Of a stretch of DNA of 64,000 bases, positions 45,888 to 58,503 are shown one piece after another. Under the pieces are notes generated by a model. That model saw nothing but the letters and a program-made list of their open reading frames with translations, was not told the DNA's origin and ran no database searches. Source of the stretch: Coptis chinensis (lineage: Eukaryota > Streptophyta > Magnoliopsida > Ranunculales > Ranunculaceae); contig CM027377.1 in NCBI GenBank assembly GCA_015680905.1, forward strand, positions 11,742,501 through 11,806,500, in the 5' to 3' direction. The translations under genes were made by a program, and so were the position numbers. Positions within the stretch are counted from its first letter, which is position 1. Every line of letters begins with the position of its first letter.

Positions 45888-46660
45888 CACTACCAAAAAA
45901 ATGACTTTATCCGACAGACTTCAGAAAGATTACCCGACGGTTTATAACCATAGGAAGTTACCAACGACTTTTATCCATCGGGTATTAGTTGGCCATCCGT
46001 CCCGGAGGTATTACAATTGTTTTGTTCTGTCCGACGGTTGCCCGACAGTTTTTAGCTATCGGCTAGTTCGACTGCCTTTAACCATTGTTTGTTTCCAACG
46101 GACACCAAAATATGGCCGTACTTCTTAACCGTCGGCATATCTATTCAACAGGCGGCAAAGATTTCACTTCCCACGCTCTAAAATTTCATGAAAAATTAAA
46201 CCCTAAAATTAAAATAATAAAACCGACTCTAACACTGCCGAGTTTTCAGCTTTTCCTTCCTTCTGCAATAGCTGCTGAGTACGTCAGACTATTACCTCTT
46301 GAATTTCATTGCACCGACGCCCTTGAATTTCATTGCACCGACGCCCTTCTCAACCTGAACAGGTAAGGTAATTTCAATGTTTGAATATTTAGTTGATTTG
46401 TTTGAATCTCAGCCTCATTCTCACTTCGTTTTCTAGTTTTTGCATGTTTAATCCTTAAAAAATATTCACTTTCCTTCACTACAAAGCCACCACCTCATCT
46501 CTCTGCCACCATGCATCTCCTCCTCCACTGCCACTACTACTCGTTTGAACACCGGCTTTTAAAAGATGAAAACTTTAGTTATTTATTTAAAACTTGTGTT
46601 CAATAAGTGAAACATGATTTCTTTTCTAGTTTGTTTTATTAAAACTTGTGTTTGATTAAT
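45888..46660 (+). mobile_element. CACTA 5' end, truncated, B2
   Basis: CACTACCAAAAAAATGAC opens the element, with CCGACGG-type subterminal words. B2 seems the more accurate copy, as the words CCGACAGAC and GTCCGACGG keep the repeat pattern. Sequence from 46660 to about 47530 is non-coding and probably still part of the same element. Confidence 0.72.
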
Positions 46661-47530
46661 TTCACTCACGAGAATATTCGTGTACGCCATAATTTCGGTA
46701 AGTTTGTCCAATTTGATTTGTGTTTCGACAAAAGGGCTTTTTACATAATGTCGATCTTCTTGTTTAAATTGCTTTGGATGACAAACGGGTTCTTTGGCTG
46801 TTTTTCTTTGCTTTCTGTAAGTGTGTATTATATATTTTAGTGTCGGTGAAAGTTTAGTATTCTATAGATATATATTGGCTATCTTTTTTTTTTGTCTCAT
46901 ACGAATTCTGAAAGCTCCATTTGATATATAAGCAATTGTAAGAATGCATTTTTCTTTTTCCCCATATTCTATTTTTTAGTTCCCAATGTGAGTAAAGTGT
47001 TTTTATTTTCAACATTGTTTGATGAAACACGATAGTTAAGCGGGCTTTATACTAGTGGTAATGCATTTTGTGGAATTAGAAATGTCATGTTTATATAGCT
47101 TTACAATTGTAGAAGTAATTGTAGCAGACTAGTATTATATACCTTCAATGCCGAAAAAATATTCGAACAGAAGAGGTGTATGGAGACTAGTATCATATGT
47201 AGCATACTAGTATCATACCTTCAAATCAAAGGCTACTGACTTTGATTTGGTTTAAAGCAACTCATCTTATTATTATTTGAGTAATGCTTTAATCAAATGT
47301 GTTAGTCAAATGAGGATGATGTATCAAAATAAAATTGCCACATTGTGTTTGGTTCTGTAAAAAAAATTCTAAGGTAGTTTGAGAGCAATCTAGTTAACAA
47401 AGTTCAACTATTCTACCTTTTTTACTCTTTGAAAAATAAACTGATTTTTCAAATAGAAATGTCCTACTAGCATTGTAGGATTGATGTCTTTCTTATTACA
47501 ACACCAATATGTTTGTGTATATATTGCTGA

Positions 47531-49848
47531 TTATATAAGATGCATGAGACAAGAGGAAGACCAAGATATTTGATGGGGAGTAATAGGTTGCATACTATAT
47601 AACTGGGCTAAATGATTACTATCACCTTGAGTAAGACCTCCGGATAGAATGGATGACTTGTTTAAGTTCAGATGCAAACCAGTTGCCCTAGCGAACTCAT
47701 CAAGAATGGATTTAAGAGCCACGATAGAGTCTTCTTTTCCTCTTATAAAGATAAGAACATCATCTGCGAAACACAAATGTGTAATGTGCATTCTCTTACA
47801 AGAAGGATGAGGCTGAAAAACTTTTTGATGCAGGCCCTTCTGTTGTAATGAGTTGAGCAGCTCCATTATTATGACAAAAAGATATGGTGACATGGGGTCA
47901 CCTTGTCTCAGCCCTCTCCTGCCTCTGAAAAAGCCCAAAGGTTCCCTATTGAAGATCAGGGAAAAGAAAGGAGTAGTGTAACACACTTCAATCCATCTTT
48001 TGAGCTTTGGTGGAATGCCAATCTTCCCTAGCATGAAGGAGATGGTTTGCCAATTCACGGAGTCAAAGGCTTTTTGAAGGTTCACCTTTATAGTACATCT
48101 GGGAGTACCATGTTTCCTTGAATAGCTTCGAAAGCATCTCATGGGCAAGAAGAAGGTTGTCTTGTATAGTTCTCCTAGCACAAAAGCAGATTGGCTAGGA
48201 GCCACTAAGTCATGTATAACATGCTTGAGTCTATTAGTGATGACCTTAGTAAAACATTTATATATGACATTAGTACAAGATATAGGCCTATAATCACCCA
48301 CTGTAGCTGGATTTTTCACTTTAGGAATTAAGCAAATAAAGGTAGAGTTTACACATCTAGGAATATAAGAGAGTTGAAACATGTACTTGACAGCCTTGAT
48401 GTAATCCTCACCTATCACTTTCCAGCACCTTTTGAAGAAAAATGCATTGTAACCATCTGGACCAGGTGATTTATTATCATCTTGAGAGAATAGGGCAGCT
48501 TTGATCTCCTCTTCTGATACATCCATGTCCATAGCATTCTGTTGGATCTGTTGCAGAGTTCCTGTGACTTCTAGATCATGAAAGAAACTTTCTTCTATAG
48601 AGGTATCATCTTGTTGTCCCAATAAGCCTTTGTAGTAGTCTAGGAAAAATGCTGAAACTGTTTGTGATTCATTTAGAGTTTCACCTTCCTCATTTACTAC
48701 TGACCATATGCAATTCTGCCCTTTCCGTTCCTTTATTGCATTAAAAAAATATGCATTGCATCTTTCACCAAATTCCAGCCAATCACAGTGTGATTTCTGC
48801 TTAAGGTCCTCTTGTTCCGTCTTAGCGAGTTCAATGTACTTGCTTTCTGGCCAGTTTCTCTTGGATGGCAATAGAAGCATTCCGAGGGTCCGATTGCAAT
48901 TGTTCTTTGCAGTGTGTGCATGCTTTCTCGGGATGTTTTGACTCTTTCATAGAATTTGGAGAAAGCATCCTTAGACCACCCTTTTAGCGCTTTCTTGAGT
49001 TTTGATAACTTAGAGCAGAGAATAAAAACATGAGAGCCATAGAAATGCTTTGCCCAAACATAGGTGAGCACTTCATGAAAATTAGGATGAAAAACCCATA
49101 TGTTGCAGAATCTAAAGGGCATATGTATTTTCTTTGAATCATACCAATTTACTAGCATTAGAGAATGATCAGAAATACCCGGAGGTGTAAAAACTGCTTC
49201 AGTGAGAAAGGTGTTGTTCCAGGTTGCATTGACAAGTACCCTATCAATCTTTGACAATTTTCTACTATCTCCTTCTGCATTATTTGACCAGGTGTAGAAG
49301 AAACCCGTGAACTTCATGTCAGAGAGCCCTGAAGAAATTACACAATCCATAAAATCTTCCACTTCTCTAGGATGTACCGCATCACAGCCAAGCCTTTCAT
49401 TTGTATACAAAACATTGTTGAAATCTCCTAAAAGGCACCATGGCTTCGAATAACAATTCTGCATACCTTTTAAGATGGTCCACAAGGTGAGCCTCTCTTG
49501 TGGTTCATTGCTGGCATAGATTACAGTTAACTAAAAGACTTGAGCTGTAGAAAGGAGTTTCACAGATACATGTATGTGTTGCTTGCTCTCTGTCACTTTC
49601 CTTACTTCAATATAACTTGTATCCCAACCTATCCAGACTCTCCCACTGGGATCACTATCGTAATTGTCATAGAATTTCCATCCAGGGCAACACATCTTGC
49701 TAATGGAATCAAATTTATCTCTTTTGACTTTTGTTTCTATAAGTCCAAAAAGGCACAAGTTGTTTTCCTTTCTCACTTTATTGACTTCTGTTGCTTTTTT
49801 AGGCATGTTTATTCCCCTAACATTCCATACAGCTATCTTCTTCATCAT
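47531..49848 (-). pseudogene. LINE-B2 ORF2 (endonuclease and partial RT)
   Basis: The start is the ATG at 49846-49848 (MMKKIAVWNVRGIN). The endonuclease is readable to about 49485 with one shift near 49540. The 449-codon frame 47531-48880 carries RT: NKSPGPDGYN, then GDYRPISCTN, then KVNLQKAFDSVNW, then GLRQGDPMSP, then CFADD. A compensated shift at about 48127-48180 garbles some 18 residues that are normal in B1. RT ends after the LNLNKSS region, with later domains missing. This is the better copy for most of ORF2. Confidence 0.88.
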
Positions 49849-50029
49849 TGAAACTTTAAAAGTGGTTCTTTCCTGCCCCTTTGGCCTTAGCTTTCGATTT
49901 CTTCTTTTTCTTTGCTTGTTGCCAGTCTGTCATATCTGAGAGCTCTGAATGGCTAGTAAGCTGTTTTGTTTTGACATTTATGCCTGAGACTGAAGGGGAG
50001 TCCAGTATACCAGCGATATGTAAACCATC

Positions 50030-51467
50030 TTACAAGAAATATGGTCGATTGAAATATTCTTTTTCTAGCTCTTCTTCACTGGTAGAAGATGTTCCTTCTT
50101 CTTGAACTTGACCTCTCTGGAGAGAGTAAGCCTTTCTTTCTTCAGTGTCCACTTCTGTGACTCCTTCCTCCTCTTCTACAGTGATGTGGAGTACTTCAGG
50201 GGCTTCAAAGTCTGTTCTCACCTCTTCAAAGTATTCCTCCTGTTGTACATCCTTTTCTTTCCTTTCACTGGCTCCAGCATATGGAACAATTTCCATGTCG
50301 TTAAATTGTGTATCATCTGCATCTTTCATATCATCCGCATCAGTTGGCATTAGTACTTCAAATCTGTTTGTTGCTTCCACTTCGGCATGAATAATTAATT
50401 GAGAACCTCTAACCAATTTCTCCATTGTTTCATCATCTTTTTTAGTTGAATCTTGTGCTTGAACTCCATCATCAGGCAAGACTACAGGAGCGTCCTTTGA
50501 TATACCTACCACAACCTCAGCTATGGGGACTCCATCATGATTCCTCTGACAACTTGTCTGACCATTTGGAGCGTTTTTCTTTGGAGTCCATCGCATATTC
50601 TGTTTTGTCTGCTTAGTAACATGTGTAGACTTCACCTGCTTTGAATTGGGAGGCACATTCTGAATGTTCTTTCCCTTATTCTTTGGACATTTTACATCGA
50701 ATGCCCAAAAATCTTACAAGTCTTGCATTGTTCAAAGTTCCCACTCATAGTCTAAACCAATGTCCACTATGTTTCCTTCACCCAATATTAACAGGGGATG
50801 TTTGATGGAACCGGAAATTGGTGTCCACCACCACACGCACCCTTGCATAGGCAATCCACGTTCTATTAGCAGTTGCATCATCCATACAAATAGGCTCCCC
50901 AACCAGACTAGATACAAAATCTATTCCATTCTTAGTCCATAATTATTTGGGGAGATCCATTTTAACCTAGATGGGAAGAGCTGTAATTCCATTTCTAATG
51001 TTTTCCACTGTTGGTGACCAAGGACGAATAACAAAGATTCTACCCGCAAGAAACAGAGGCCCATGGTCCACAACTAGTTGGTTGTCTTCCTCATTCACAA
51101 ATTTGAAATAAAATAAGTTCTTATCTGCTATCATGTCAAACCCACCTTTAAGCTTCCATTGTCTCTGGACAATAGCTTTAACAAAGGGGTAAGAGAGTCT
51201 CTTTTCCACAAAGAAGCCAACTATATAGTCCTTCCACAGTTCTATTCCTTCATTTAAGATTTCCACTGGAACCTCAGCAATACCATTTGGAAAAGGAACG
51301 TGTACCTTTTCGAGGTTAGGTTGAAGCCTGGTGTTTTTGCTAGTATTGAATAGAGAGCTCCATGAATGAGGACCCGTAAAGCTAGGATTTTGATTAGGAG
51401 AAGAGCTCTGTTCTGCCACCACCACCACGTTCGGGGGGGGGGGGGGGGGGTTACTTGTTGAAATCAT
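50030..51467 (-). pseudogene. LINE-B2 ORF1 (DUF4283-like, CCHC knuckle)
   Basis: The likely start is the ATG at 51465-51467 (MISTSN) followed by a run of Pro from the C18 tract. The RNA-binding domain is open to 50967, where a TAG replaces a Trp codon that is intact in B1; a second stop follows. The knuckle region (50690-50760) is frameshifted, and the C-terminal acidic part is open again at 50030-50656. Full length would be about 480 residues. Confidence 0.85.
51433..51450. repeat. G18 homopolymer
   Basis: Eighteen G on the plus strand, coding for the Pro run near the start of LINE-B2 ORF1. The B1 site (34211-34230) is a mixed G/T/A tract instead. Confidence 0.9.
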
Positions 51468-51684
51468 TTTTCCCTTTTCAGAACACACACTGTTAAGCAG
51501 TGAGGGATTTTACCCGAAAAGGCAAGAAACAAGAGGGGTTGGGAAGATAAGACTTCTTCTCCAAGCTATTTTTAACTATAAGCGGTAAAAAAAGAGAGCA
51601 CTAGATCACTTTTGCAACTTAAGATATATCACATGCTTTCTCCCAACACTTGGTCCCCATTTTCTTTTAGTTAATGCTATGTCA

Positions 51685-52533
51685 TAGTCTTAGTCGTTGT
51701 AGTATAAATAAAGTTTGTGACTACCTTCTCTAGAAAACTCTCACGAGGCTATAACTCGTCCACTAGGGAATTCTTAGTGGTTTAAGGTCTTATTGCATAT
51801 GGTCAATGCAGTCGCACTCAGCGAAATGAGACTAGTTAAAAATTCATTTTTGGTCACTTATTTTAATTTCTCATATTTGCTTGAGGACAAGCAAAATGCT
51901 GTTTGGGGGTGGTTTGATAAGTGTCCAAACTGTAGTTTTAACCCCTTAATAATATCACATTTAGACCAATTATGTGTATAATAAATAAGAGTTAGTATTA
52001 TTTACGTATTTTTGTGTATTTATGATCTTAGAGTCAAATATGTGAAGGAATATGTCACTTTTACAAGAGAAAGGAGCAAAGGTTGGTTACTAAGAAGTTC
52101 TATGGTTAAAGCCCAAGTTTCAAGGAGAAAAGACTTTTTTAAAGCCTAGTCAAAGCTGAAAAGTCAAAGTTAAAGTCAACGCGGGTAGAAAAAAAGCAGA
52201 AAAGTCAACAAAACTTCCGCAGGCCGTATCTTTGGACTCAGACCTCCAAATTGGGCCTATTATATGTCAAAATGACCGGCTCGGAAAGAAATTTCTAATG
52301 GTCTATATCTTGACCCAATCAGAGTAGTAAAAGTGGACGAAAAAGGTGTTAAAATAATTTTGTGCAGAGAAACCCTTTTTAGACATATGTAATTAGGTTT
52401 TTGGCTTGATTTTATGGCCCAAAACATGGCTCCAAAGCCCATACACAAAATTGTAAACCTAACTCTCTCATATATAAAGAGGTTTAAGACTAAACAAAAC
52501 TTGGATACTCCCCTCTTTAGTTTAGAATAAATT

Positions 52534-52579
<46 letters not shown>

Positions 52580-53325
52580 GAACCTTTTAATAAAAGCTTT
52601 AGTTTATTCAATTCAAGTATCTTTAATAAAGTAGTTCTTCATTATGTCTTCTTCTTTCTATTATTATGTCCATGATAGTCCCATGATTCATAGCTAAATT
52701 CCCATTAGAGGGAGTTTGAATGAGGCTTTGAGAGGACTTGATTTGTTATTAAGGATTTTTGTTTAGGGTTTTAAGTTTAAGTTTTTCTTGACTAAAAGAT
52801 AAGAAGAGTTTAACCTAAACTAGAGAATAGTGAGTTTGCCATGAGAATGAAAACAAGCTTTCTCTCATGCTAATTAATTTATAACTAGAGATAGTATAAA
52901 GTAATTAGGGATCATTAAAAGTCTAATTTTTATATTTTAACCTTGTGTGAGAATATCTAGACTAGGGTTTTCTATACAAATCTATGCTAGCATGTTAAGA
53001 AATTAAAAAGTGGATTTCAATCTCTCTCTAGTTTTCTCCATATTTGATTCACCTATAAATAATTACTTTAGTTAATATTAGTATAAGATCAATTGATAGT
53101 CTTATCTCGTAGTATAAATTCTCAACATAATATTACTCTCACCATTGTTTCTTGTGCTTGATTAATTAGATTTTATTTAGTCTTGGTAGTTTAGGAGTGG
53201 AACGATTCCGTACTCTATATATTACATAATGAATAGAGAGTAGGAATGATATTGATAAGGTAGTTGATCATTAGTTGTTTATATTTATCTATAGATAATT
53301 AATAATCAAATTACTAACTATCAGA
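51685..53325 (+). mobile_element. Ty3/gypsy 3' end: polypurine tract and LTR, B2
   Basis: Polypurine GTTTGGGGGTGG and LTR start TGATAAGTG at 51915, as in B1. The LTR continues to about 53325, where a 47-bp piece of the other LTR family begins. TATATAAAGAGG lies near 52473. No coding domain is present. Confidence 0.6.
52536..52577. repeat. (CT)n microsatellite, B2
   Basis: About 21 CT units, roughly double the B1 tract. Confidence 0.95.
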
Positions 53326-53372
53326 AACATAGATGGTGGAGTGCAGTGGATGAGGACACGTGATTTGGAGTT
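53326..53372 (+). repeat. 47-bp fragment of the large LTR family
   Basis: AACATAGATGGTGGAGTGC onward matches 57315-57361 inside the adjoining LTR. It suggests that the LTR at 53373 inserted into another member of its own family. Confidence 0.75.
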
Positions 53373-54539
53373 TATAACACCCCGTTTATTTTCTTTGTTT
53401 TCCCTATTTATTTGGGTTTTAAAAAAAAATATAATAATATTAAAAAGAAAAGAAAAGGATAAAGATAAAGATAAAATAAGATAAGATAAAAACGTGGGAG
53501 AGTTATAGGGGGTTGGTTACAACCGAACTCTCCCTTTTTGTTGGGTTTTTTCTGGTTTTTGAAAAAAAGAAAGAAAAAAAAAACAGAGAGAGACGTACAA
53601 GAGAAAAGGAGAAGGAGTGTTTACTGGGGGAGAGTGCTTGAGTGAGAGAGAGAGTTTTACTCAAAGAAGAAATGGAGGTTTCTTGCTAGGGGATTTGCTT
53701 ACAACAGGAGCGTATCACAAGTGAGTAGTCTAAACCTTATTTTCATATAATTGATTTATTACTATGGTTTAGATTTGTTGCATATTTAATTCTCTATAAT
53801 GATATAAAACTTTGAGATCGAAATTATTGGTTTAATTAGAGACTTTCGGTATATTGAGTTACTGGCACCAAAAGTTTAGCTTTGATATATAGGTGTTGTT
53901 GTGTTCAGGAGTACTTGTATACGGTAGTGAGTAAACCATATGTTTATTGATTGATTGGTAGTATTATATAGGTCTGCAACTATTTTGAATGATGTGAAGT
54001 CATTGGATTTATATTATAGGGTTTTGATTTTCAGAATTTCAGAACTATTCTTAGTAATTTAAGCATAGAAAATTCGTTTTTGATCTTTTTGATATGAATC
54101 CAACGCCTGTCTACTGTAGACACGCATATCTACAACTTTCGTGTTTTGTAAAATTTCATATCTAGTCGGTTTGCATACTGCAATTTAAGTTGAAGTCTGA
54201 CGTATAAACTAGGACTGAAACTGAGTAGTCTGCAGTAATAAAATCATATAAAATAAAATATTTACTCTTTTGTGTTGATTCCAAAACCATTAGAATCTAG
54301 ACTTACAGAGGTACAACCTCATACTTTGACCTGAGTTCATACTCGTGCTTAAGATTATGAAAATGGACTTCAATATATGATAACTGTTTGTGCACCTATT
54401 CTGGATATGTTGCATTGTAGGAAGTGTATAGGACACTATACTTTGTAGATTTGTGGGAAACCAAAACCTAATGAAACCTTAGAGAGTCGTTTACCCGATG
54501 CAGTGAGCCTCACTTAATTTAGATGAGTGACGGAAAAGA

Positions 54540-55090
54540 TATGACCTCGACACTTCTATGCATAAGAAATTCTATTTGTCAGAAAACAGTTTTCTGCATA
54601 GGGTTTGATCACAAATTGCATAAAGTTAGGGGGAGAGTTAGAGTTTTTATAAAACATGAAAAAGTGAGTTTTATGAGTCTTCTTTCTAACTCAATTGGCC
54701 TTGTCCAATTCTAAGTCCTGTGGATACAGCTATGGTGTCTGGAAGTCTGGTTGACAGAAAACAGTGTGGCAGAATTCAGTTTATGCGCACTGTGTTCAAG
54801 TCCAGTTTTAAAATAGTTAGACTGAGAGTTAGAATTTTTATAAAACATAAAAAAATAAGATTTGGAAGTCTGCTTTCTATTCCAATTGGCCTCATCGCAT
54901 TCTGAGGCCCGTGTAATTAATTATGGTGTTTGGAAGTTTGACGGGCAGAAAATAGTGCGTCAGAAATCAGTTTCTGCGCACTGTGTTCGAGCTTAGTTAT
55001 CAAACATTTAGAATGAGATTGAGTATTTTTGTAAAACATAAGAAAGTAAGTTCTGTGTGTTAGCTTTTTAACGCAAAAAGCCTTGATGCA
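54540..55090. repeat. ~190-bp tandem repeat inside the LTR
   Basis: Three diverged units share a GTCAGAAA/GACAGAAAACAGT word, then a TGCGCACTGTGTTC word, then TTTATAAAACATAAAAAA-type sequence. Only the last unit has counterparts in B1 and B2. Confidence 0.75.
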
Positions 55091-55799
55091 TTTGGACACC
55101 TGTGGAAAGCGTTGTGTCATTTGGAAGATAGTCCGTCAGAAATCTAGTTTGCTGAATATTAGGATTTTTACCGTTTTCGACCTAAGTTTTCTTCTAGATG
55201 GGCTGAGGTTGGGACTTCGAGTTCTACATGAAAAAGTATATCTACATACCGTAGTTTATAAATAATTAAGTTACATGTCATGTTGATGAATGTAGGAAAA
55301 ACTATAGCATTGACTTTGTGGCTGATAAGAACTACGAAGGCTTGATTCCAATCTTGAAAGATTTGGATACGTAGGCAACTTTGAACAAAAGTGCAGCCAC
55401 TACACTACACTACACTATAATATATTAAATATTAAATATTAGTTATTGTGGTAACTATATGTGAACTTGATTGTGTATGTGATTGTGTACGTGATTGTGG
55501 TTATTTAAAATGTATTCACGAAACATTTAACTAATTAATGTGTTATTTCTGATTGAACATTTTGATATCTATGATTTATATAATTGATAATGAGGTGAGT
55601 TGATTAGTTATTGTGTTTGGAATCTTTAGTAATGAATTATTGTTTGAGACGATGTTTGTTTTGTAATAAAAAATATTATAATAAAATGAGAACTCATGAG
55701 TGTTAAAAATTCGGTGTAAAAGTGTCCGGTGAAAGTTTAATGTGTCGCCCACATCTTTAGAACTCTCCACGCCTCAGGATTTAGTAATGAGATATTATG

Positions 55800-56095
55800 A
55801 CTTGTGATGTTGATAGATATTCATTGTGATGAATGGGTATTCATTGAATGTGCCATGAATGACCCAATAGTTTGGACTACCCTAGAGAGGAACTAAGGTA
55901 TTCGCCTTGCGGGTTGGTCATATTCCTTGAATGTACGGGAATGTAGGTTTGGGTATTCCTTGAATGTGGCGGGAATGACTCAGGGCATTTATTGAATGTG
56001 CCATGAATGGCCCGTTAGTGTTATGATGGGTATTCCTTGAATGTGGCGGGAATGACCCAAGGTATTCATTGAATGTGCCATGAATGACCTGATAT
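55800..56095. repeat. Alternating quasi-palindromic motif array, LTR copy
   Basis: Same two alternating words as at 26960-27315, with one pair fewer. Unit number therefore varies among copies. Confidence 0.85.
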
Positions 56096-57609
56096 TTTGT
56101 TATGCCCAAAGAGGCTTTGTGATTATGTGTATGGAAAGCCCAGAGATGGCTGTGACTCACAAGTTACGAAGTTTACAAGATGAAAATTTTGTTCCGGAGG
56201 CGATATCCCGCTTGGGACATATGTCTTGTAGTGGTACTCGGTGTGAGTGAGGCACACGGATATGTGTGATTTGGCAAATGTGTGTAGTGCAAATCGTGGA
56301 GTAGGAACTAAAGGTTGGGCTGTGTCTTTGAATAAATGAGTCAACGAGATAATTAATAAGCAAAGTAAAATATTGATTTTACGTGTGATGGAGTTATTGC
56401 ATATGATGTATATGATTTCTTATGATAAATGTTTACGTGGTTTGTATGAGTTAATACTCACAAGGGATGAATGTACTCCTTGGTTGTGACTTTTCCTCGT
56501 TCTCATAAGTAGACAAGTGATACTAAAGTAAAAGTATATAAATTGTGAGATGTTATGGATGTGAAGTGTGAATGTGAATAATATTAGTAAATGATTGTGA
56601 TATTTATGTGACTGCGAAATGACTATAACTTAATATGTCATTATGAAAATATTAATGACTTGTGATAGTCTGAGATCTATGGTTATGCACGCAGAAACTT
56701 TATGACGTAATGATGTCATATGAATGACTACTCTTGATATAGGTATTATGATAAGTGGTATTCCCCAAATAAGTGGGACGAACCAGGTTATATCAATTAG
56801 ACTTAAATGTCTTAAATGAGGTTTGGTTATGAATGGAAATTTGACTGACTGAGATAAATCATTTTATTATGATGTCTAACTCTGTTTTGCAGGAGGGTAG
56901 GATCTATTAATCTTTTTTTGCAGGGACGTAAATATCCTACCCTAAGACGACGTGTTGGCTTAAAGGTAAGGTATACCAAACTCATATTTAATTAGGTTAT
57001 CATATGTACATTTAATAAATGGAATGTAAGTGGTATTGTATGGTGAGTTGTTTTGGAAAGTTGGAATGACGAGTACTGTTATATGAGATTCTTGGAATTT
57101 GTATGTTGGGGGTGAAATCTTACTTGGGGAGAAACTACACGCCGTTTTTGGAAAACGGAACTATATTGTCTTCCAAGTTGAAATTGTTGGTAATGTTATA
57201 TTTATTCATTTGAAAGATTATTATATATATTTTGTTGTTAGTCTACTCATACCAGCAAATTCAATTTGCTGACCCATGTTTGCTTTGTTTTGCAACGTGG
57301 GTGTGTTCTTGAAAACATAGATGGTGGAGTGCCGTGGATAAGGACACGTGATTTGGAGTTGCTTTTGGAGTCTTCTGATTTAAGATTTTCTGAAGGGTAC
57401 GGATTTGTTTTGAGATAGATGTAATAGAGTTGGTCAGTTTCTTTATAGTTTAATAATGTGATTTAAGGATTGTCCCTTTTAGTTTTCTTTTGATTTCAGT
57501 TTTTATATATCGTGTTTGATAACAGGGTTTTGGGTTTTGTTTCACCCCGGGTTTCAGATAATTAAATATAATTGTTTTATATATTGTCTGGAAATTTGGG
57601 GTGTGACAG

Positions 57610-58362
57610 ATCCCTTAGTTTCCAAGTACTTATGCACCATAATTGCTGCTCATTAACGTATTTCGGTTTATTTTCAATAAAAATATATTCTGATTTGAAA
57701 ATTTGCCGCTAAATCACCATAAATCTAAGAAAACTATTATACAAGCTAGATCGAGTTTAAGATAATTCCATTTGAAAATTACAGATTAATATCCTAAACC
57801 ACAAAGTGAATAAACTATCTCAATTTGATCCTTTAGTTTCCAAGTACTTATGCACCATAATCGCTGCTCATTAACGTATTTTGGTTTATTTTCAATAAAA
57901 GTATATTTAATTTGATTCGAAAAATTGCCGCTAAATCACCATAAATCTAAGAAAACTATTATACAAGTTAGATCGAGTTTAAGATAATTCCATTTGAAAA
58001 TTACATATTAATATCCTAAACCACAAAGTGAATAGACTATCTCAATTTGATCCCTTAGTTTCCAAGTACTTATGCATCATAATCGCTGCTCATTACTATA
58101 TTTTGGTTTATTTTCAATAAAAGTATATTTTGATTCGAAAATTTGCCGCTAAATCACCATAAATCTAAGAAAACTATTATACAAGCTAGATCAAGTTTAA
58201 GATAATTCTATTTGAAAATTACGGATTAATATCCTAAACCACAAAGTGAAGAGGCTATCTCAATTTGATCTCTTAGTTTTCAAGTACTTATGCACCATAA
58301 TCGCTGCTCATTAACATATTTCGGTTTACTATCAATAAACATATATTCTGATACGAAAATTT
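57610..58362. repeat. ~220-bp tandem repeat, 3.4 units (right array)
   Basis: CCGCTAAATCACC starts at 57706, 57928 and 58146 (periods 222 and 218), preceded by a partial unit beginning exactly at the duplication junction 57610. Confidence 0.9.
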
Positions 58363-58503
58363 GTGTGAGATATTTTGTAAAGCCTTTTCATCACACAAAA
58401 TATTTCATAGATCCCGGGCGTATGCCCGGGTCCAAAATCTTTATAGACTAATTTTGTGTACATTAGGATGGAGATTAAACTCGCTCCTAGACAACATTCC
58501 AGC

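Larger units (their letters stand above)
47540..51680 (-). mobile_element. L1-type LINE lacking its 3' part, copy B2
   Basis: Same truncated structure and same breakpoint as the B1 LINE, so the loss of the 3' part predates the block duplication. The 5' UTR word GGGATTTTACCCGAAA lies at about 51505 and links it with LINE-A. Confidence 0.9.
42453..53157. repeat. Composite 10.7-kb duplicated block, copy B2
   Basis: Direct copy of 25251-35919 with the same order of parts. Small indels and substitutions are spread unevenly and cluster at CAG/CTG words. After 53157 the LTR continues beyond the point where B1 stops, so the duplication edge lies inside that LTR. Confidence 0.9.
53373..57608 (+). mobile_element. 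Large (~4.2 kb) LTR of a Ty3/gypsy-type element, no internal region
   Basis: Starts TATAACACCCC and ends GGGGTGTGACA, near-inverted ends like the TGTAACACCC...GGGTGTGACA of many plant gypsy LTRs. It holds a ~190-bp tandem repeat (about 54540-55090), the alternating motif array (55800-56095) and no gene. Flanking 5-bp sequences (GAGTT and GATCC) do not match, so it is not a simple solo LTR with its original target site. Its right end touches the A-right arm directly. Confidence 0.75.

Noticed and set aside
55918..56344. His/Thr-rich minus-strand open frames in the LTR array
   Set aside because: They arise from translation of the tandem words and recur in every array copy without coding features.
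53373..57608. Classical solo LTR
   Set aside because: The flanking 5-bp sequences do not match, and a fragment of the same family adjoins the left end.
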